Positions 37,861-47,551 of a stretch of DNA of 64,000 nucleotides are shown here, in pieces. Location of the stretch: the NCBI GenBank assembly GCA_016025055.1, contig CP065590.1, forward strand, positions 1,798,001-1,862,000, in the 5' to 3' direction. This DNA comes from Chryseobacterium indologenes (GTDB taxonomy: Bacteria > Bacteroidota > Bacteroidia > Flavobacteriales > Weeksellaceae). Position 1 is the stretch's first letter, and each line of letters opens with the position of its first letter. Under the pieces are notes generated by a model. The model did not search any database. It was not told the origin of the DNA and saw nothing but the letters and a program-made list of their open reading frames with translations. The position numbers and the translations under genes were made by a program.

Positions 37861-38799
37861 ATGGCCGATCAGTTAAGTTATCTATTTTGTACAAGAACCA
37901 GCAGGGACTTGGCGGAAAAAATTGCCCAGCATTATGGGAAAGAATTAGGAAAAATCAACTTTCAGGAGTTCAGCGATGGTGAATTTGAACCTGTTTTAGA
38001 TGAATCTGTAAGAGGAGGAAGAGTTTTCCTAATTGGATCCACGTTCCCTCCTGCAGACAATCTTTTGGAACTTCTTTTAATGATTGATGCAGCGAAAAGA
38101 GCTTCTGCAAAGAGCATTACAGTAGTAATTCCTTATTTCGGACTTGCAAGACAAGACAGAAAAGACAAGCCAAGAGCACCAATCGGGGCTAAGCTAGTTG
38201 CCAACCTTCTTACAGCAGCGGGTGCTACAAGAATAATGACTATGGATCTTCACGCTGATCAGATTCAGGGGTTCTTCGAAATTCCTGTAGATCACTTGTA
38301 TGCATCTACTATTTTTGTGGATTACATCAGATCTCTGAATCTTGAAGATCTTACGATTGCTTCTCCGGATATGGGAGGTGCAAAAAGAGCTAAAAACTAT
38401 GCCGGTCACCTTGGCGCAGAAGTAGTAATTGCTTACAAAGAAAGAAAAAAGGCAAACGTTGTAGAGGAAATGTTCCTTATTGGAGATGTGACCGGTAAAA
38501 ACGTTATCCTTATTGATGATATGATTGATACTGCCGGTACCCTTTGCAAAGCCGCAGATATTTTAATTGAGAAGGGTGCTAAAACCGTAAGAGCTATGGC
38601 TACTCACGGAGTGCTTTCAGGAAAGGCTTACGAGAATATTGAGAATTCAAAAATTCTGGAAGTTATTGTAACTGACTCAATTCCTGTTAAAAATAATTTG
38701 TCATCTAAAATAAAAGTGCTATCTTGCGCCCCGTTATTTGCAGACGTTATGACAATGGTTCATGAGCATAAATCAATCAGTAGTAAATTTGTTATTTAA
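37861..38799 (+). CDS. prs: Ribose-phosphate pyrophosphokinase
   Basis: 312 residues, full length. Makes PRPP from ribose 5-phosphate and ATP, feeding nucleotide synthesis and, in this window, apt. Motifs: FSDGEFEP, ARQDRKDKPRAPIGAKLVA, MDLHADQIQGFF and the PRPP loop VILIDDMIDTAGTL. It lies upstream of rplY, as in many bacteria. Confidence 0.97.
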   Translation: MADQLSYLFCTRTSRDLAEKIAQHYGKELGKINFQEFSDGEFEPVLDESVRGGRVFLIGSTFPPADNLLELLLMIDAAKRASAKSITVVIPYFGLARQDRKDKPRAPIGAKLVANLLTAAGATRIMTMDLHADQIQGFFEIPVDHLYASTIFVDYIRSLNLEDLTIASPDMGGAKRAKNYAGHLGAEVVIAYKERKKANVVEEMFLIGDVTGKNVILIDDMIDTAGTLCKAADILIEKGAKTVRAMATHGVLSGKAYENIENSKILEVIVTDSIPVKNNLSSKIKVLSCAPLFADVMTMVHEHKSISSKFVI

Positions 38800-38855
38800 T
38801 TGATTTTAAGCGATTTGTAAATTAAAATTAGAACAATTTTTTAAATTTTTTATAA

Positions 38856-39509
38856 ATGAAATCTATTACAATTCAAGGTACAAAAAGAGAAAGCGTGGGC
38901 AAAAAGTCTACAAAAGCTTTACGTGATGCTGAATTAGTTCCTTGTGTTGTTTATGGAGGTGAAGCACCTTTAAACTTCTCTGCTGAAGAGAGAGCTTTCA
39001 AAGGATTAGTATACACTCCTGAAGCACACACGGTATCTATTGAAGTTGACGGAAAAACAATTCCAGCTGTTCTTCAGGATATTCAGTTTCACCCAATCAC
39101 TGACAAAATTCTTCACGTAGACTTCTACCAGTTATCTGACGATAAGCCAGTTATCATGGAAGTTCCGGTAAGAATTACAGGTCGTTCAAAAGGTGTTGTT
39201 GCTGGTGGTGTTTTACGTCAGTCTTTCAGAAAACTAAAAGTAAAAGCTATCCCTGCTAACCTTCCTGACGAAATCGTTGTAGATGTTACTCCATTAAGAA
39301 TTGGTAACAAACTTTACATCGGTGGTATCAAAACAGAAGGATATTCTTTCATGCACCCGGACAACGCAGTAGTAGTTGCTGTTAAGATGTCTAGAAATGC
39401 AATGAAAGGTGGTGCTGCAGCAATGGATGATGAGGATGAAGAAGAAGCAGAAGAAGTTGCAACTCAATCTCCTGATGTTCCAACAACAGAAGAAAAATCT
39501 GCAGAATAA
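38856..39509 (+). CDS. rplY: 50S ribosomal protein L25/general stress protein Ctc
   Basis: 217 residues: N-terminal L25 domain that binds 5S rRNA ([27 protein letters not shown]), C-terminal TL5/Ctc beta domain ([18 protein letters not shown]), and an acidic tail rich in Glu/Asp from about residue 190. The length matches the two-domain Ctc form. It follows prs by 56 bases and ends with a terminator. Confidence 0.96.
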   Translation: MKSITIQGTKRESVGKKSTKALRDAELVPCVVYGGEAPLNFSAEERAFKGLVYTPEAHTVSIEVDGKTIPAVLQDIQFHPITDKILHVDFYQLSDDKPVIMEVPVRITGRSKGVVAGGVLRQSFRKLKVKAIPANLPDEIVVDVTPLRIGNKLYIGGIKTEGYSFMHPDNAVVVAVKMSRNAMKGGAAAMDDEDEEEAEEVATQSPDVPTTEEKSAE

Positions 39510-39530
39510 GCATTGCTTATGTAACAATAT

Positions 39531-39561
39531 AAAACCTGTCAATTTTTGGCAGGTTTTTTTT
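39531..39561 (+). terminator. Terminator after rplY
   Basis: AAACCTG / CAGGTTT stem with an 11-base loop and an 8-T run. Confidence 0.75.
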
Positions 39562-39666
39562 GCTTTTTGTTCTCTAAAGCTTTACTCACTTTAAAGCATC
39601 GAATTTTTCTATCAACTGATAACGATCACCTTACAACCTGATGCGTCCTTTCGGAAAAAAAAGCCG

Positions 39667-39674
39667 TAAATTTG
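39667..39674 (+). promoter_or_regulatory. -7 promoter box for sufS
   Basis: TAAATTTG, 42 bases before the sufS ATG. Confidence 0.45.
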
Positions 39675-39716
39675 AAGAGTTCTAAATAAGGACGTTTTAA
39701 TTTAAAAAATAAATAA

Positions 39717-40936
39717 ATGTTTGACATTCAGGAAATAAGAAGCCAGTTTTCTATATTGGACAGAGAAGTGAATGGTAAACCCCTGGTTTATCTGGATAAT
39801 GCAGCTACATCTCAAAAGCCAAATTCGGTTTTAGAAGTCTGTCACGCATACTATACTGAGCTCAACGCTAATGTTCACAGAGGCATCCATACACTGAGCC
39901 AGCTGGCTACAGAAGAAATGGAGCTTTCAAGAAGAAAAATTCAGAAGTTCATTAATGCTGAGCATGACTTTGAAGTTATCTTTACCAAAGGAACAACGGA
40001 AGGTTTGAACCTCATCGCCTATATTTTAACTCAGAAACTGCAAAAAGATGATGAAATTATCATTTCTTATCTGGAGCATCATTCTAATATTGTTCCATGG
40101 CAGTTGTTGTGTGAAAGAACAGGAGCTAAGCTTCGTGTTATTCCTATCGATGAAAATGGTATTCTTCAGATGCAATATTTTGATGAATTTTTGAGCGAAA
40201 AGACAAAGGTGGTTTCTGTAAACCAGGTCTCCAATGCCTTGGGAATTGTAAATCCTGTTGAAGAAATTATTGCAAAGACAAGAAAAATACAGATGCCTAT
40301 ATTGTAATTGATGGGGCGCAATCTGCACCGCACTTCAATATTGATGTTCAGAAAATGGATTGTGATTTCTTTGTATTTTCAGGACATAAAATGTATGCTC
40401 CGATGGGAACAGGAGTTTTATATGGAAAAAGAGAAATTTTAGAAGCATTGCCGCCATTCCACGGAGGAGGAGAGATGATTGCTACCTGTTCTTTTGATGG
40501 AACTACGTATGCCGGGCTTCCTTTCAAATATGAAGCTGGAACACCAAATGTAGGAGGAAACATTGCCCTGGGTGCTGCTGTTGATTTTATGAATAAAGTA
40601 GGGCACCAGAATATTCAGAATCATGAAAATGCTTTGCTGGAATATGCTCAAAGACAACTTTTGGAAATAGAAGGACTTAAAGTATATGGTGAAAAAGCAA
40701 AAAGAACCGGTGTAGTTTCTTTTAATCTGGAAGGAGTGGGAATTTCTTCCGATGTAGGTATGATTCTCGACAAAATGGGTATTGCTGTAAGAACAGGGCA
40801 TCACTGTACACAGCCTATTATGGATTTCTTTAATATTGCAGGAACGGTAAGAGCCAGTTTTGCAGTGTATAATACTTTTGAGGAGATCGACCTTCTTGTC
40901 GAAGGGGTTAAAAAAGCGCAACGAATGTTAGCATAA
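39717..40936 (+). CDS. sufS: SufS-type cysteine desulfurase (frameshifted)
   Basis: PLP enzyme that removes sulfur from cysteine to supply the SufBCD scaffold. It appears as two frames; one added A in the run at 40283-40287 gives KTRKNTDAYIVIDGAQSAPH across the junction and a 406-residue protein, exactly the family size. PLP lysine in FVFSGHKMYAPMG; catalytic cysteine in VRTGHHCTQPIM. It lies 31 kb from the other suf genes on the opposite strand, with its own promoter box. Confidence 0.95.
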
Positions 40937-40941
40937 AAAAT

Positions 40942-40971
40942 AAAAAAGCAGCTGATTCAGCTGCTTTTTTT
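40942..40971. terminator. Bidirectional terminator between sufS and the peptide gene
   Basis: AAAAAAGCAGCTG / CAGCTGCTTTTTT with a 3-base loop. It serves sufS on the plus strand; its last bases also overlap the stop codon of the minus-strand peptide gene. Confidence 0.8.
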
Positions 40972-41093
40972 AATCTTCAACGCATAGGCATCTGCCGTTG
41001 ATAATAACCTGGTGATAACCGATTGCACACTCCAGGCAGATTTCTCCTCCTGCCATGATGCTTTTCATTTTGTCTTTGTTTAATTTTTTTCAT
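40970..41093 (-). CDS. Bacteriocin-like peptide with double-glycine-type leader (one-base frame error)
   Basis: If one A is removed from the seven-A run at 41084-41090, the ATG at 41093 opens a 40-residue peptide ending at 40970. Its leader reads MKKLNKDKMKSIMAGG, and the core carries two cysteine pairs (ICLECAIG and RCLCVED). Leu, Met and Ile fall at -12, -7 and -4 before an Ala-Gly cleavage site, the pattern of peptides trimmed and exported by PCAT-type ABC transporters. Short bacteriocin-like ORFs of this style are common in Chryseobacterium. A TATCTTTG box lies at 41119-41126. Without the correction, only a start at an internal ATG is possible. Confidence 0.6.
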
Positions 41094-41118
41094 ACTAATG
41101 ATTTAAGGTATTAATAAT

Positions 41119-41126
41119 CAAAGATA
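41119..41126 (-). promoter_or_regulatory. -7 promoter box for the bacteriocin-like peptide
   Basis: Minus strand TATCTTTG, 25 bases before the peptide ATG. TTTG occurs 13 bases further upstream, closer than the usual spacing. Confidence 0.45.
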
Positions 41127-41190
41127 AATATAATGTTGACAAAGCATTCATAATAATATGATTATCCAAAATAAATACCTGATTATAAAT

Positions 41191-41223
41191 TAAAAACCCC
41201 GCCACAAAAATGACAGGGTTTTA
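41191..41223 (-). terminator. Probable terminator after hemE
   Basis: Minus strand AAACCC ... GGGTTT with partial inner pairing (TGTCA/TGGC) and a T-rich tail, 27 bases after the hemE stop. Confidence 0.5.
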
Positions 41224-41249
41224 CTATTAATTTGTAAAAAGTAATTATC

Positions 41250-42281
41250 TTACAGGTTAGGCTTCCAGTCTACTACAGCTCTGATGAAAGCTTCTGCATT
41301 TTCAACCGGTACATTAGGTAAAATTCCATGGCCAAGGTTGGCGATATATCTGTCTTTTCCGAAACGGTTGATCATTTCATTCACCATTTTCCTGATGGTT
41401 TCAGGGGTTGAATGTAGTCTTGCAGGATCAAAGTTGCCTTGCAGAGTCATTGTGTGGTTGGTCAGAGTTCTTGCGAATTCCGGCTTAATAGTCCAGTCTA
41501 CCCCAAGAGCAGAAGCTTTAGACATGGTCATATCTTCTAAAGCAAACCAGCATCCTTTCCCGAATACAACAACGTGAGTAAGCGGGCTCAGGGCTTCTAC
41601 GATCTGATTGATGTATTGCCATGAGAATTCCTGATAATCAGTCGGAGAAAGCATTCCTCCCCACGAATCGAATACCTGTACAGCAGAAACTCCCTTCTCT
41701 ACTTTTCTCTTTAAATAAGCAATCGTAGTATCTGTAATCTTTTGTAATAATAAATGAGCAGCCTCTGGCTGTTGGAAACAGAAAGACTTGGCAATATCAA
41801 ATGCCTTGCTCCCTTTTCCTTCTACACAATAACAAAGAATCGTCCATGGAGAACCGGCAAAACCGATCAATGGGATCTCATTGTCAAGTTTCTGAAGAGT
41901 AAGTTCAATAGCATCAAAAACGTATCCTAAGGTGTCATTTACATCCGGAGTTACAATATTCTGGACCTGTTCCATTGTCCTGATCGGAGTATCCAGCCAT
42001 GGGCCTACGGATTCCTTCATTTTGAAATCGATCCCCATTGCCTGAGGAACTACCAGGATATCAGAAAACAGAATCGCGGCATCCAGAGGAAATCTGCGTA
42101 TCGGCTGTAAAGTAATTTCAGCGGCAAGTTCAGGCGTCTGACATCTTGTAAAGAAATCGTATTTGTCTCTGAGAGCAATGAATTCCGGCAGATATCTTCC
42201 AGCCTGCCTCATCATCCAGACAGGAGGTCTTTCAACGGTTTCTCCGCGAAGTGCTTTTAAATATAGGTCGTTTTTAATCAT
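41250..42281 (-). CDS. hemE: Uroporphyrinogen decarboxylase
   Basis: 343 residues, full length. Converts uroporphyrinogen III to coproporphyrinogen III. Motifs: [10 protein letters not shown] (25-34), [13 protein letters not shown], and [16 protein letters not shown]. It is the last gene of the minus-strand heme cluster, 45 bases after hemD. Confidence 0.97.
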   Translation of the reverse strand: MIKNDLYLKALRGETVERPPVWMMRQAGRYLPEFIALRDKYDFFTRCQTPELAAEITLQPIRRFPLDAAILFSDILVVPQAMGIDFKMKESVGPWLDTPIRTMEQVQNIVTPDVNDTLGYVFDAIELTLQKLDNEIPLIGFAGSPWTILCYCVEGKGSKAFDIAKSFCFQQPEAAHLLLQKITDTTIAYLKRKVEKGVSAVQVFDSWGGMLSPTDYQEFSWQYINQIVEALSPLTHVVVFGKGCWFALEDMTMSKASALGVDWTIKPEFARTLTNHTMTLQGNFDPARLHSTPETIRKMVNEMINRFGKDRYIANLGHGILPNVPVENAEAFIRAVVDWKPNL

Positions 42282-42326
42282 AATCTATTTAAACTAATAC
42301 TACCGTTCAGGTTCGGTAGACAATAT

Positions 42327-43010
42327 TTAAATTTTACTTCCAAGCTCCTTTCTTATCAGTTCAAAGATAGAGGTAAGGGTATTTTCTTCGGAAGTAAAAA
42401 ATTTTTTCCTGAGTATAATTTCTCAACTCACCGGAAGTGGTTTCACCTATTGAAAATAACGTCATGCCTTCCAGAGAATTTCGCCTTGCAAAACTACGAA
42501 CTCCGCTTGGACTAAAAAAGACTGCAGCATGATATTTTTCAGGTATTAAAGGATTGATTTCCTCGGTATTATAAACGGTAATCTTTTTATACTTGATATT
42601 CTGTAGGGGAAGTTCGTTATCCAGGACATTGATCGCCAGATTGCCACAGAAGTGAAGGAACTGCTCATGCTGGCAGTTTCCGATAATAAATCGGGAAAGA
42701 GCATCTGCATTCTTCAGTACCTTAAACGTTCCGAAACCATGTTTTCGTAATTCCCTTTTGGTCTTCTCACCTACACAATAAATTTTATTGTAGTTTTTGG
42801 CCGTAAAATCTTCATTGGGCTTAAACAGGTTTTTAAAAAAGAAGTGACACCATTTACACTTGTGAAAATAAGGGAATAGTTTTTCAGATCAAAAGGATTG
42901 ATCGTAATAGGCCTGGTCTTGATTACCTCGGTACAGTCAACCAGAATATCCTCTCCTAATTCTTTGGATATAATAGATTGGTCTATATTTTTGGTAAATA
43001 AGATTTTCAT
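42327..43010 (-). CDS. hemD: Uroporphyrinogen-III synthase (two frameshifts)
   Basis: The raw frame (42771-43010) gives only 79 residues. Adding one base in the T/A runs at 42830-42840 continues as NGVTSFFKNLF then KIYCVGEKTKRELRKHGFGT. Removing one base at 42396-42407 gives the C-terminus EENTLTSIFELIRKELGSKI with a stop at 42327. The corrected protein has 227 residues, with the family hallmarks IFTSVNGV, CVGEKT and FFSPSGVRSF. It closes hydroxymethylbilane to the asymmetric uroporphyrinogen III ring. It sits between hemC and hemE. Assignment rests on both motif and position. Confidence 0.88.
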
Positions 43011-43090
43011 GCCTTTACATTTACAACTGGAAAAAAAGGAAATTATTGGAAACTGATAGTAAAATCCGGACTATTGAAAGTAAAATAGTC

Positions 43091-43999
43091 CTAGATCTGG
43101 CTTTTGATTTCTGCCATCAATTCTTTTCCGCCGTTTTCAAGAACTACTTTTGCGTATTTTTCGCCAAAATTCTCATCAGTACCATACTCAAAATTTTCAT
43201 CGATGGCAATGCAATTTTTGCCGTCTAATGAGCATAGTGCCGCTTTAAAGCGTATCTGATCCGCAATGATTTCTGCAAAAGCTCCGATCGGAGCAGTACA
43301 GCCACCTTCCAAAGTGCTCAGGAAATTTCTTTCAATCTCCACACAGATTTGTGTCGGCTGGTGATTGATTTGCTTCAGGATTTCATTGATCTCCGGTTTG
43401 TCGGTATGTCCGGCAACGGCAATAACACCTTGCGATGGAGCCGAAATCATTAATGGAAGCATTTCATAATCAATTTCCATCTTCATTCTTTTGATGCCTG
43501 CCAATGATAAAATGGTGGCATCAAAATTTTCGTCTTCCAGTTTTTGAAGCCTTGTCTGAATGTTTCCACGAATGTCTGAAAACTCTGCATTAGGATAATT
43601 TCTTAACCAAAATGCTCTCCTCCTTAAGCTGCTTGTCGCCAGTTTTAGTTCGTGGAATTCTTTATTTCTTGCAGATTCTTTTCTGATCAGGATATCCTGA
43701 GGGAAATCTCTTTCAAGATAGGCGATCATCTCAATATTCTGAGGTAATTGAGTGGGAACGTCCTTTAATGAGTGCACAGCAATATCGATCTCGTCATTTA
43801 ATAATGCGATATCGAGATCCCTTGTAAATACTCCGGTAATTCCTAAAGAGTATAAAGGTTGATTGAGGTTCTTATCGCCGGAAGAAACGATAGGAACAAT
43901 CTCCGTTAAATAATTGTTGTTCTGAAGGTGCCTCGCAACCTCTCTAGCCTGCCAAAGTGCAAGTGCGGAATTTCTGGTTCCAATTCTAATGCTTTTCAT
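43091..43999 (-). CDS. hemC: Hydroxymethylbilane synthase (porphobilinogen deaminase)
   Basis: 302 residues from the ATG at 43999 (MKSIRIGTRNSALALWQ), the normal HemC N-terminus; the frame extends eight codons further into hemA. Polymerises four porphobilinogens on a dipyrromethane cofactor bound to the cysteine in EGGCTAPIGAFA. Other motifs: IAVHSLKDVPTQLP and ATSSLRRRAFWL. The start overlaps the corrected hemA stop by 14 bases, suggesting translational coupling. Confidence 0.96.
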   Translation of the reverse strand: MKSIRIGTRNSALALWQAREVARHLQNNNYLTEIVPIVSSGDKNLNQPLYSLGITGVFTRDLDIALLNDEIDIAVHSLKDVPTQLPQNIEMIAYLERDFPQDILIRKESARNKEFHELKLATSSLRRRAFWLRNYPNAEFSDIRGNIQTRLQKLEDENFDATILSLAGIKRMKMEIDYEMLPLMISAPSQGVIAVAGHTDKPEINEILKQINHQPTQICVEIERNFLSTLEGGCTAPIGAFAEIIADQIRFKAALCSLDGKNCIAIDENFEYGTDENFGEKYAKVVLENGGKELMAEIKSQI

Positions 44000-45260
44000 T
44001 GAATTCGTTGTTTGGTTGTTCAACTAATATTTCGTGCATTAATTTACTAATTTCTTCGGCTTTTAAAGGGTTGTCAATAATATATTTTGCAAAACGGTTG
44101 GTGATTTTCTGGATCATTTTATCGGAAAGTTCCATATCCGTGATGTTTATATATTTATTCTTTTTATAAAAATTATGCATTTCATTACGTTCCATATTTT
44201 TTAAAACGGCTTTGAAATGATGAATGTTTGGTGCAAGCTTTCTCTTTTTTCCCATTCAATGAAATCTTTCATCAGTTCCTTGATGATCTTTTCCGCTTTT
44301 GGGATTTCCCGCTCGCGTTGCTGGATCGTCTCCTGGATCTGTTTTGAAAGCTCATCAACGTCAATCAGGGTTACATTTTCGTTTTCAGTAACATTTTTTT
44401 CAACATTATGAGGAATTGAAAGATCTATTACTAAGGTTTCTTTTCCGTTCGGGAAATGAGACTGGTTGACAATAGGGTGTTTTGCTCCTGTTGCAACAAT
44501 AAGAATATCTGTATTCTTTAATTCCTTGTCAAAATCAGAATAATCAACATGAGGAATATTATACTTCTGGGAAATCTTTTCTGCTTTTTCCTGAGTTCTG
44601 TTGGCAATTTTAATTTTAGGCTGGAAGACATGCTTTACCAGATTTTCGACAGTATTCTGCCCGATTTCACCCACTCCTAAAAGAAGAATGTTTTTTTCAG
44701 CAATTCTCTTCTGGCTATTTAAAATATAATGAACGGCAGCATATGAAACGGAAGCAGCACCATTTGAAATACCGGTTTCATTCTTTATCCTTTTTGAAAT
44801 CTGAATTGCAGCGTTGATCGCTCTTTCAAGATATGGATTAGAATTTTGTCTTTCTTTCTTAAAACGATTGTAGGCTTTTTTTGATCTGACCGATAATTTC
44901 AAAATCTCCGATAATCTGACTTTCAAGACCGGCTGCCACCCTGAAAAGATGGATTAAGGCCTCCTCTTTGGTAAGAATATTGGCAAACTGAAGAAAATCC
45001 GTAAGGTGTACCCCGATTGTTTTGCAGTATTCTTCTGCAATCAGCAGATAATTGGAAGTGGTAGTATAAATTTCAGTCCTGTTACATGTGGAAACCACAA
45101 AGGCATCTCCAAGATCTTCTTCATGGACCCGGGAAACAAAATTTTTGATGTTTTCGTCAAAAAATGCAAACTTTCCTCTCGTTTCTACATCGGCTTTCTC
45201 ATAGCTGATGGAAAGCACAGCAAAATTCGATGTTTGATGGATGTTGGAGTACTGTAACAT
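43986..45260 (-). CDS. hemA: Glutamyl-tRNA reductase (two frameshifts, three frames)
   Basis: First committed step of C5-pathway heme synthesis: reduces glutamyl-tRNA to glutamate semialdehyde. Three minus-strand frames join into 424 residues. One base is removed from the seven-T run at 44876-44882 (restoring IIGQIKKAYNRFKKERQNS) and one added at 44245-44250 (restoring EWEKKRKLAPNIHHFKAVL). Catalytic Cys in VVSTCNRTEIY; NADPH fold LLLGVGEIGQNTVENL; helical dimerisation domain at the C-terminus. The ATG at 45260 is chosen because the -7 box at 45270-45277 overlaps the earlier ATG. Confidence 0.93.
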
Positions 45261-45269
45261 AAGCAGTCG

Positions 45270-45277
45270 CAAATTTA
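45270..45277 (-). promoter_or_regulatory. -7 promoter box for the heme operon
   Basis: Minus strand TAAATTTG, 9 bases before the hemA ATG at 45260, implying a very short leader. Confidence 0.45.
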
Positions 45278-45284
45278 CGCTTTT

Positions 45285-45605
45285 TTTAATTAATGACCTT
45301 CTGATAGTGTATATGATAATTATCGTAAAAAACTATAAGATTACGACAGAAAGGTAAGCGTGAATGACTAAAAACTACAGCCTTTTACCTTTCAAATCAA
45401 CACCTGGTTTAAATTTGTACAGCTTCAGCTGCCTTCACAGCTTTGGTCTTTGAAGATTTATCTGTTTTTGCTCTTCAGACACGCCGTTAATTTTAGTTGA
45501 ACTCAAACTCTGTAAATGTCTAAACTAAAAGTTAATAAAGAATTATAAATTTTAATAAAATTTTAACCAAATTAAGTTGTTGCGAAATTTCTTTAGTAGT
45601 GTTAA
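45285..45605. other. Intergenic, no gene seen
   Basis: Between divergent hemA and mreB. It contains a plus-strand TAAATTTG at 45410-45417 and a loose inverted repeat TTTTAGTT (45491-45498) / AACTAAAA (45523-45530). No protein-like frame of note. A small transcript from 45410 is possible but not supported by a clear terminator. Confidence 0.35.
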
Positions 45606-45610
45606 ATTTA

Positions 45611-45618
45611 TATCTTTG
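45611..45618 (+). promoter_or_regulatory. -7 promoter box for the mre operon
   Basis: TATCTTTG, 24 bases before the mreB ATG. Confidence 0.5.
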
Positions 45619-45642
45619 TAAACTTAAAATCAGAAGAAAAAT

Positions 45643-46668
45643 ATGAGTTTATTTGATATGTTTACGCAAGAAATTGCGATAGACCTGGGAACAGCTAATA
45701 CCCTTATCATCCATAATAATAAAATTGTTATTGATCAACCTTCAATTGTTGCAATTGAACGTTCGTCGGGTAAGCCCATTGCTGTAGGTGAGCAGGCTAA
45801 GCATATGCAAGGGAAAACTCATGAGGATATCAAAACCATTCGTCCTTTGAAAGACGGTGTTATTGCTGATTTCCACGCTTCTGAACACATGATTAAGGAA
45901 TTTATCAAAAAAATTCCGGGGATCAAAGGTAAATTCATTCAACCTGCATTACGAATTGTAATCTGTATTCCTTCTGGCATCACTGAAGTTGAAAAAAGAG
46001 CGGTAAGAGATTCTGCCCAGAAAGTCAACGCCAAAGAAGTAAGGTTGATTTATGAACCAATGGCAGCTGCAATAGGAGTTGGTATCGACGTCCAGAAGCC
46101 TGAAGGAAACATGATCATTGATATAGGCGGAGGTACTACGGAAATTGCTGTAGTAGCTTTGGGTGGTATCGTATGTGATAAATCTGTGAAAATTGCAGGC
46201 GATGTATTTACCAATGATATTGCTTATTACTTAAGAACTCACCATAACCTTTACATCGGAGAAAGAACTGCTGAAAGAATTAAAATTGAAGTAGGTTCTG
46301 CTGTTGAAGATCTTGATGTAGATATCGAGGATATCCCTGTACAAGGGAGAGACCTTATCACAGGTAAGCCAAAAGAAATTATGGTTGGATACAAAGAGAT
46401 TGCACGTGCATTAGACAAATCTATTATCAGAATTGAAGACGCTGTAATGGAAACCCTTTCTCTTACTCCACCGGAATTGGCTGCCGATATTTATAAAACA
46501 GGTATTTATCTTGCCGGAGGTGGTGCGTTATTAAGAGGTCTTGCAGACAGAATTCACAAGAAAACAGGACTTCCTGTATTTGTTGCTGAAGATCCATTGA
46601 GAGCTGTTGTTCGCGGAACAGGTATTGCCCTTAAGAATATGGATAAATTCAATTTCTTAATTAAATAA
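45643..46668 (+). CDS. mreB: Rod shape-determining protein MreB
   Basis: 341 residues. Bacterial actin that orients lateral wall synthesis along the inner membrane. Nucleotide-binding motifs: AIDLGTANTLI (phosphate 1, residues about 12-22), MIIDIGGGTTEIAVVALGGI (phosphate 2), and IYLAGGGALLRGL (adenosine). First gene of the five-gene rod operon mreBCD-mrdA-rodA. Confidence 0.98.
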   Translation: MSLFDMFTQEIAIDLGTANTLIIHNNKIVIDQPSIVAIERSSGKPIAVGEQAKHMQGKTHEDIKTIRPLKDGVIADFHASEHMIKEFIKKIPGIKGKFIQPALRIVICIPSGITEVEKRAVRDSAQKVNAKEVRLIYEPMAAAIGVGIDVQKPEGNMIIDIGGGTTEIAVVALGGIVCDKSVKIAGDVFTNDIAYYLRTHHNLYIGERTAERIKIEVGSAVEDLDVDIEDIPVQGRDLITGKPKEIMVGYKEIARALDKSIIRIEDAVMETLSLTPPELAADIYKTGIYLAGGGALLRGLADRIHKKTGLPVFVAEDPLRAVVRGTGIALKNMDKFNFLIK

Positions 46669-46696
46669 TTCTAACTTTTTACGACTATATATCTGA

Positions 46697-47551
46697 ATGG
46701 GATTTTTGCTGAGATTATTTTCGAAGAACACTCTTTTCGTCTTCTTTATATTCCTGCAAATTATTGCTTTGGTTCTGATATTCTCCAGAAATGCGATGCA
46801 GAGATCATGGATCGCAGGGCAAACTGCTGCGCTGAATTCCTGGATTTCGGGATACATCGATGAAGGAGTTTCTTATCTGAAGCTAAAACAGATCAATGAA
46901 GATCTTGTTATTCAGAATAAAGCCCTTATGACTCAGCTTTACGGGAAGGAAGGGGCCAAAAACCCTGCCTTCAGAAAAGTTCATGATACCATAGGAGGCG
47001 GTCAGATTTATACTTTTGTTGACGGAGAAATTGTTTTCAACAGTATCAACAGGAGAAACAATTATTTTACAATAAACCGCGGCCGTAGAGATGGCGTCTT
47101 CCCGCAAATGGGAGTAATGGCACCAAGAGGTATTGCGGGAATTGTCATTAATTCTACAGACAGCTACGCACTAGTTCAGTCTGTATTGAGTGTAAACAAA
47201 ATCAGGATTAATGCTGCACTTAAAAACTCAGGATACTTTGGAACATTAACATGGAACGGAGATAACTCCAGGGTGATGCATCTTGCAGATATTCCAAAAT
47301 ATGTTGCTTTAAAAGTAGGAGACAGCGTAATAACCGACGGAAAATCAGCCATCTTCCCTAAAGGGGTGATGATTGGTACTGTGGCCGGATATTCTGTAGA
47401 TAACAAAACCGGTTTCTGGGATATCTCAGTGGAACTGAGTGAGAAAATGGGGGCGTTGAGTAAAGTATTTGTAGTGAAGAACCTTAAAAAAGCAGAAGTG
47501 CAAAAGATTCAGGATACACTACAGACTGTAATAAAAAAAGAAAATGATTAG
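46697..47551 (+). CDS. mreC: Rod shape-determining protein MreC
   Basis: 284 residues. One N-terminal membrane anchor (about 10-28), a coiled-coil-like stretch (around 60-85) and a periplasmic double beta-barrel with RRDGVFPQMGVMAPRGIAGI and GDSVITDGKSAIFPKGVMIG. It connects MreB with PBP2 and RodA. It overlaps mreD by 8 bases. Confidence 0.95.
   Translation: MGFLLRLFSKNTLFVFFIFLQIIALVLIFSRNAMQRSWIAGQTAALNSWISGYIDEGVSYLKLKQINEDLVIQNKALMTQLYGKEGAKNPAFRKVHDTIGGGQIYTFVDGEIVFNSINRRNNYFTINRGRRDGVFPQMGVMAPRGIAGIVINSTDSYALVQSVLSVNKIRINAALKNSGYFGTLTWNGDNSRVMHLADIPKYVALKVGDSVITDGKSAIFPKGVMIGTVAGYSVDNKTGFWDISVELSEKMGALSKVFVVKNLKKAEVQKIQDTLQTVIKKEND

Noticed and set aside
39717..40936. Programmed ribosomal frameshifting in sufS
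   Set aside because: The same kind of one-base shift occurs in a dozen unrelated genes in both directions, with no common slippery heptamer, so error is simpler.
43986..44255. Separate small hypothetical gene between hemA and hemC
   Set aside because: Its sequence continues HemA (KRKLAPNIHHFKAVL onward) after a one-base correction, so it is the HemA C-terminal domain.
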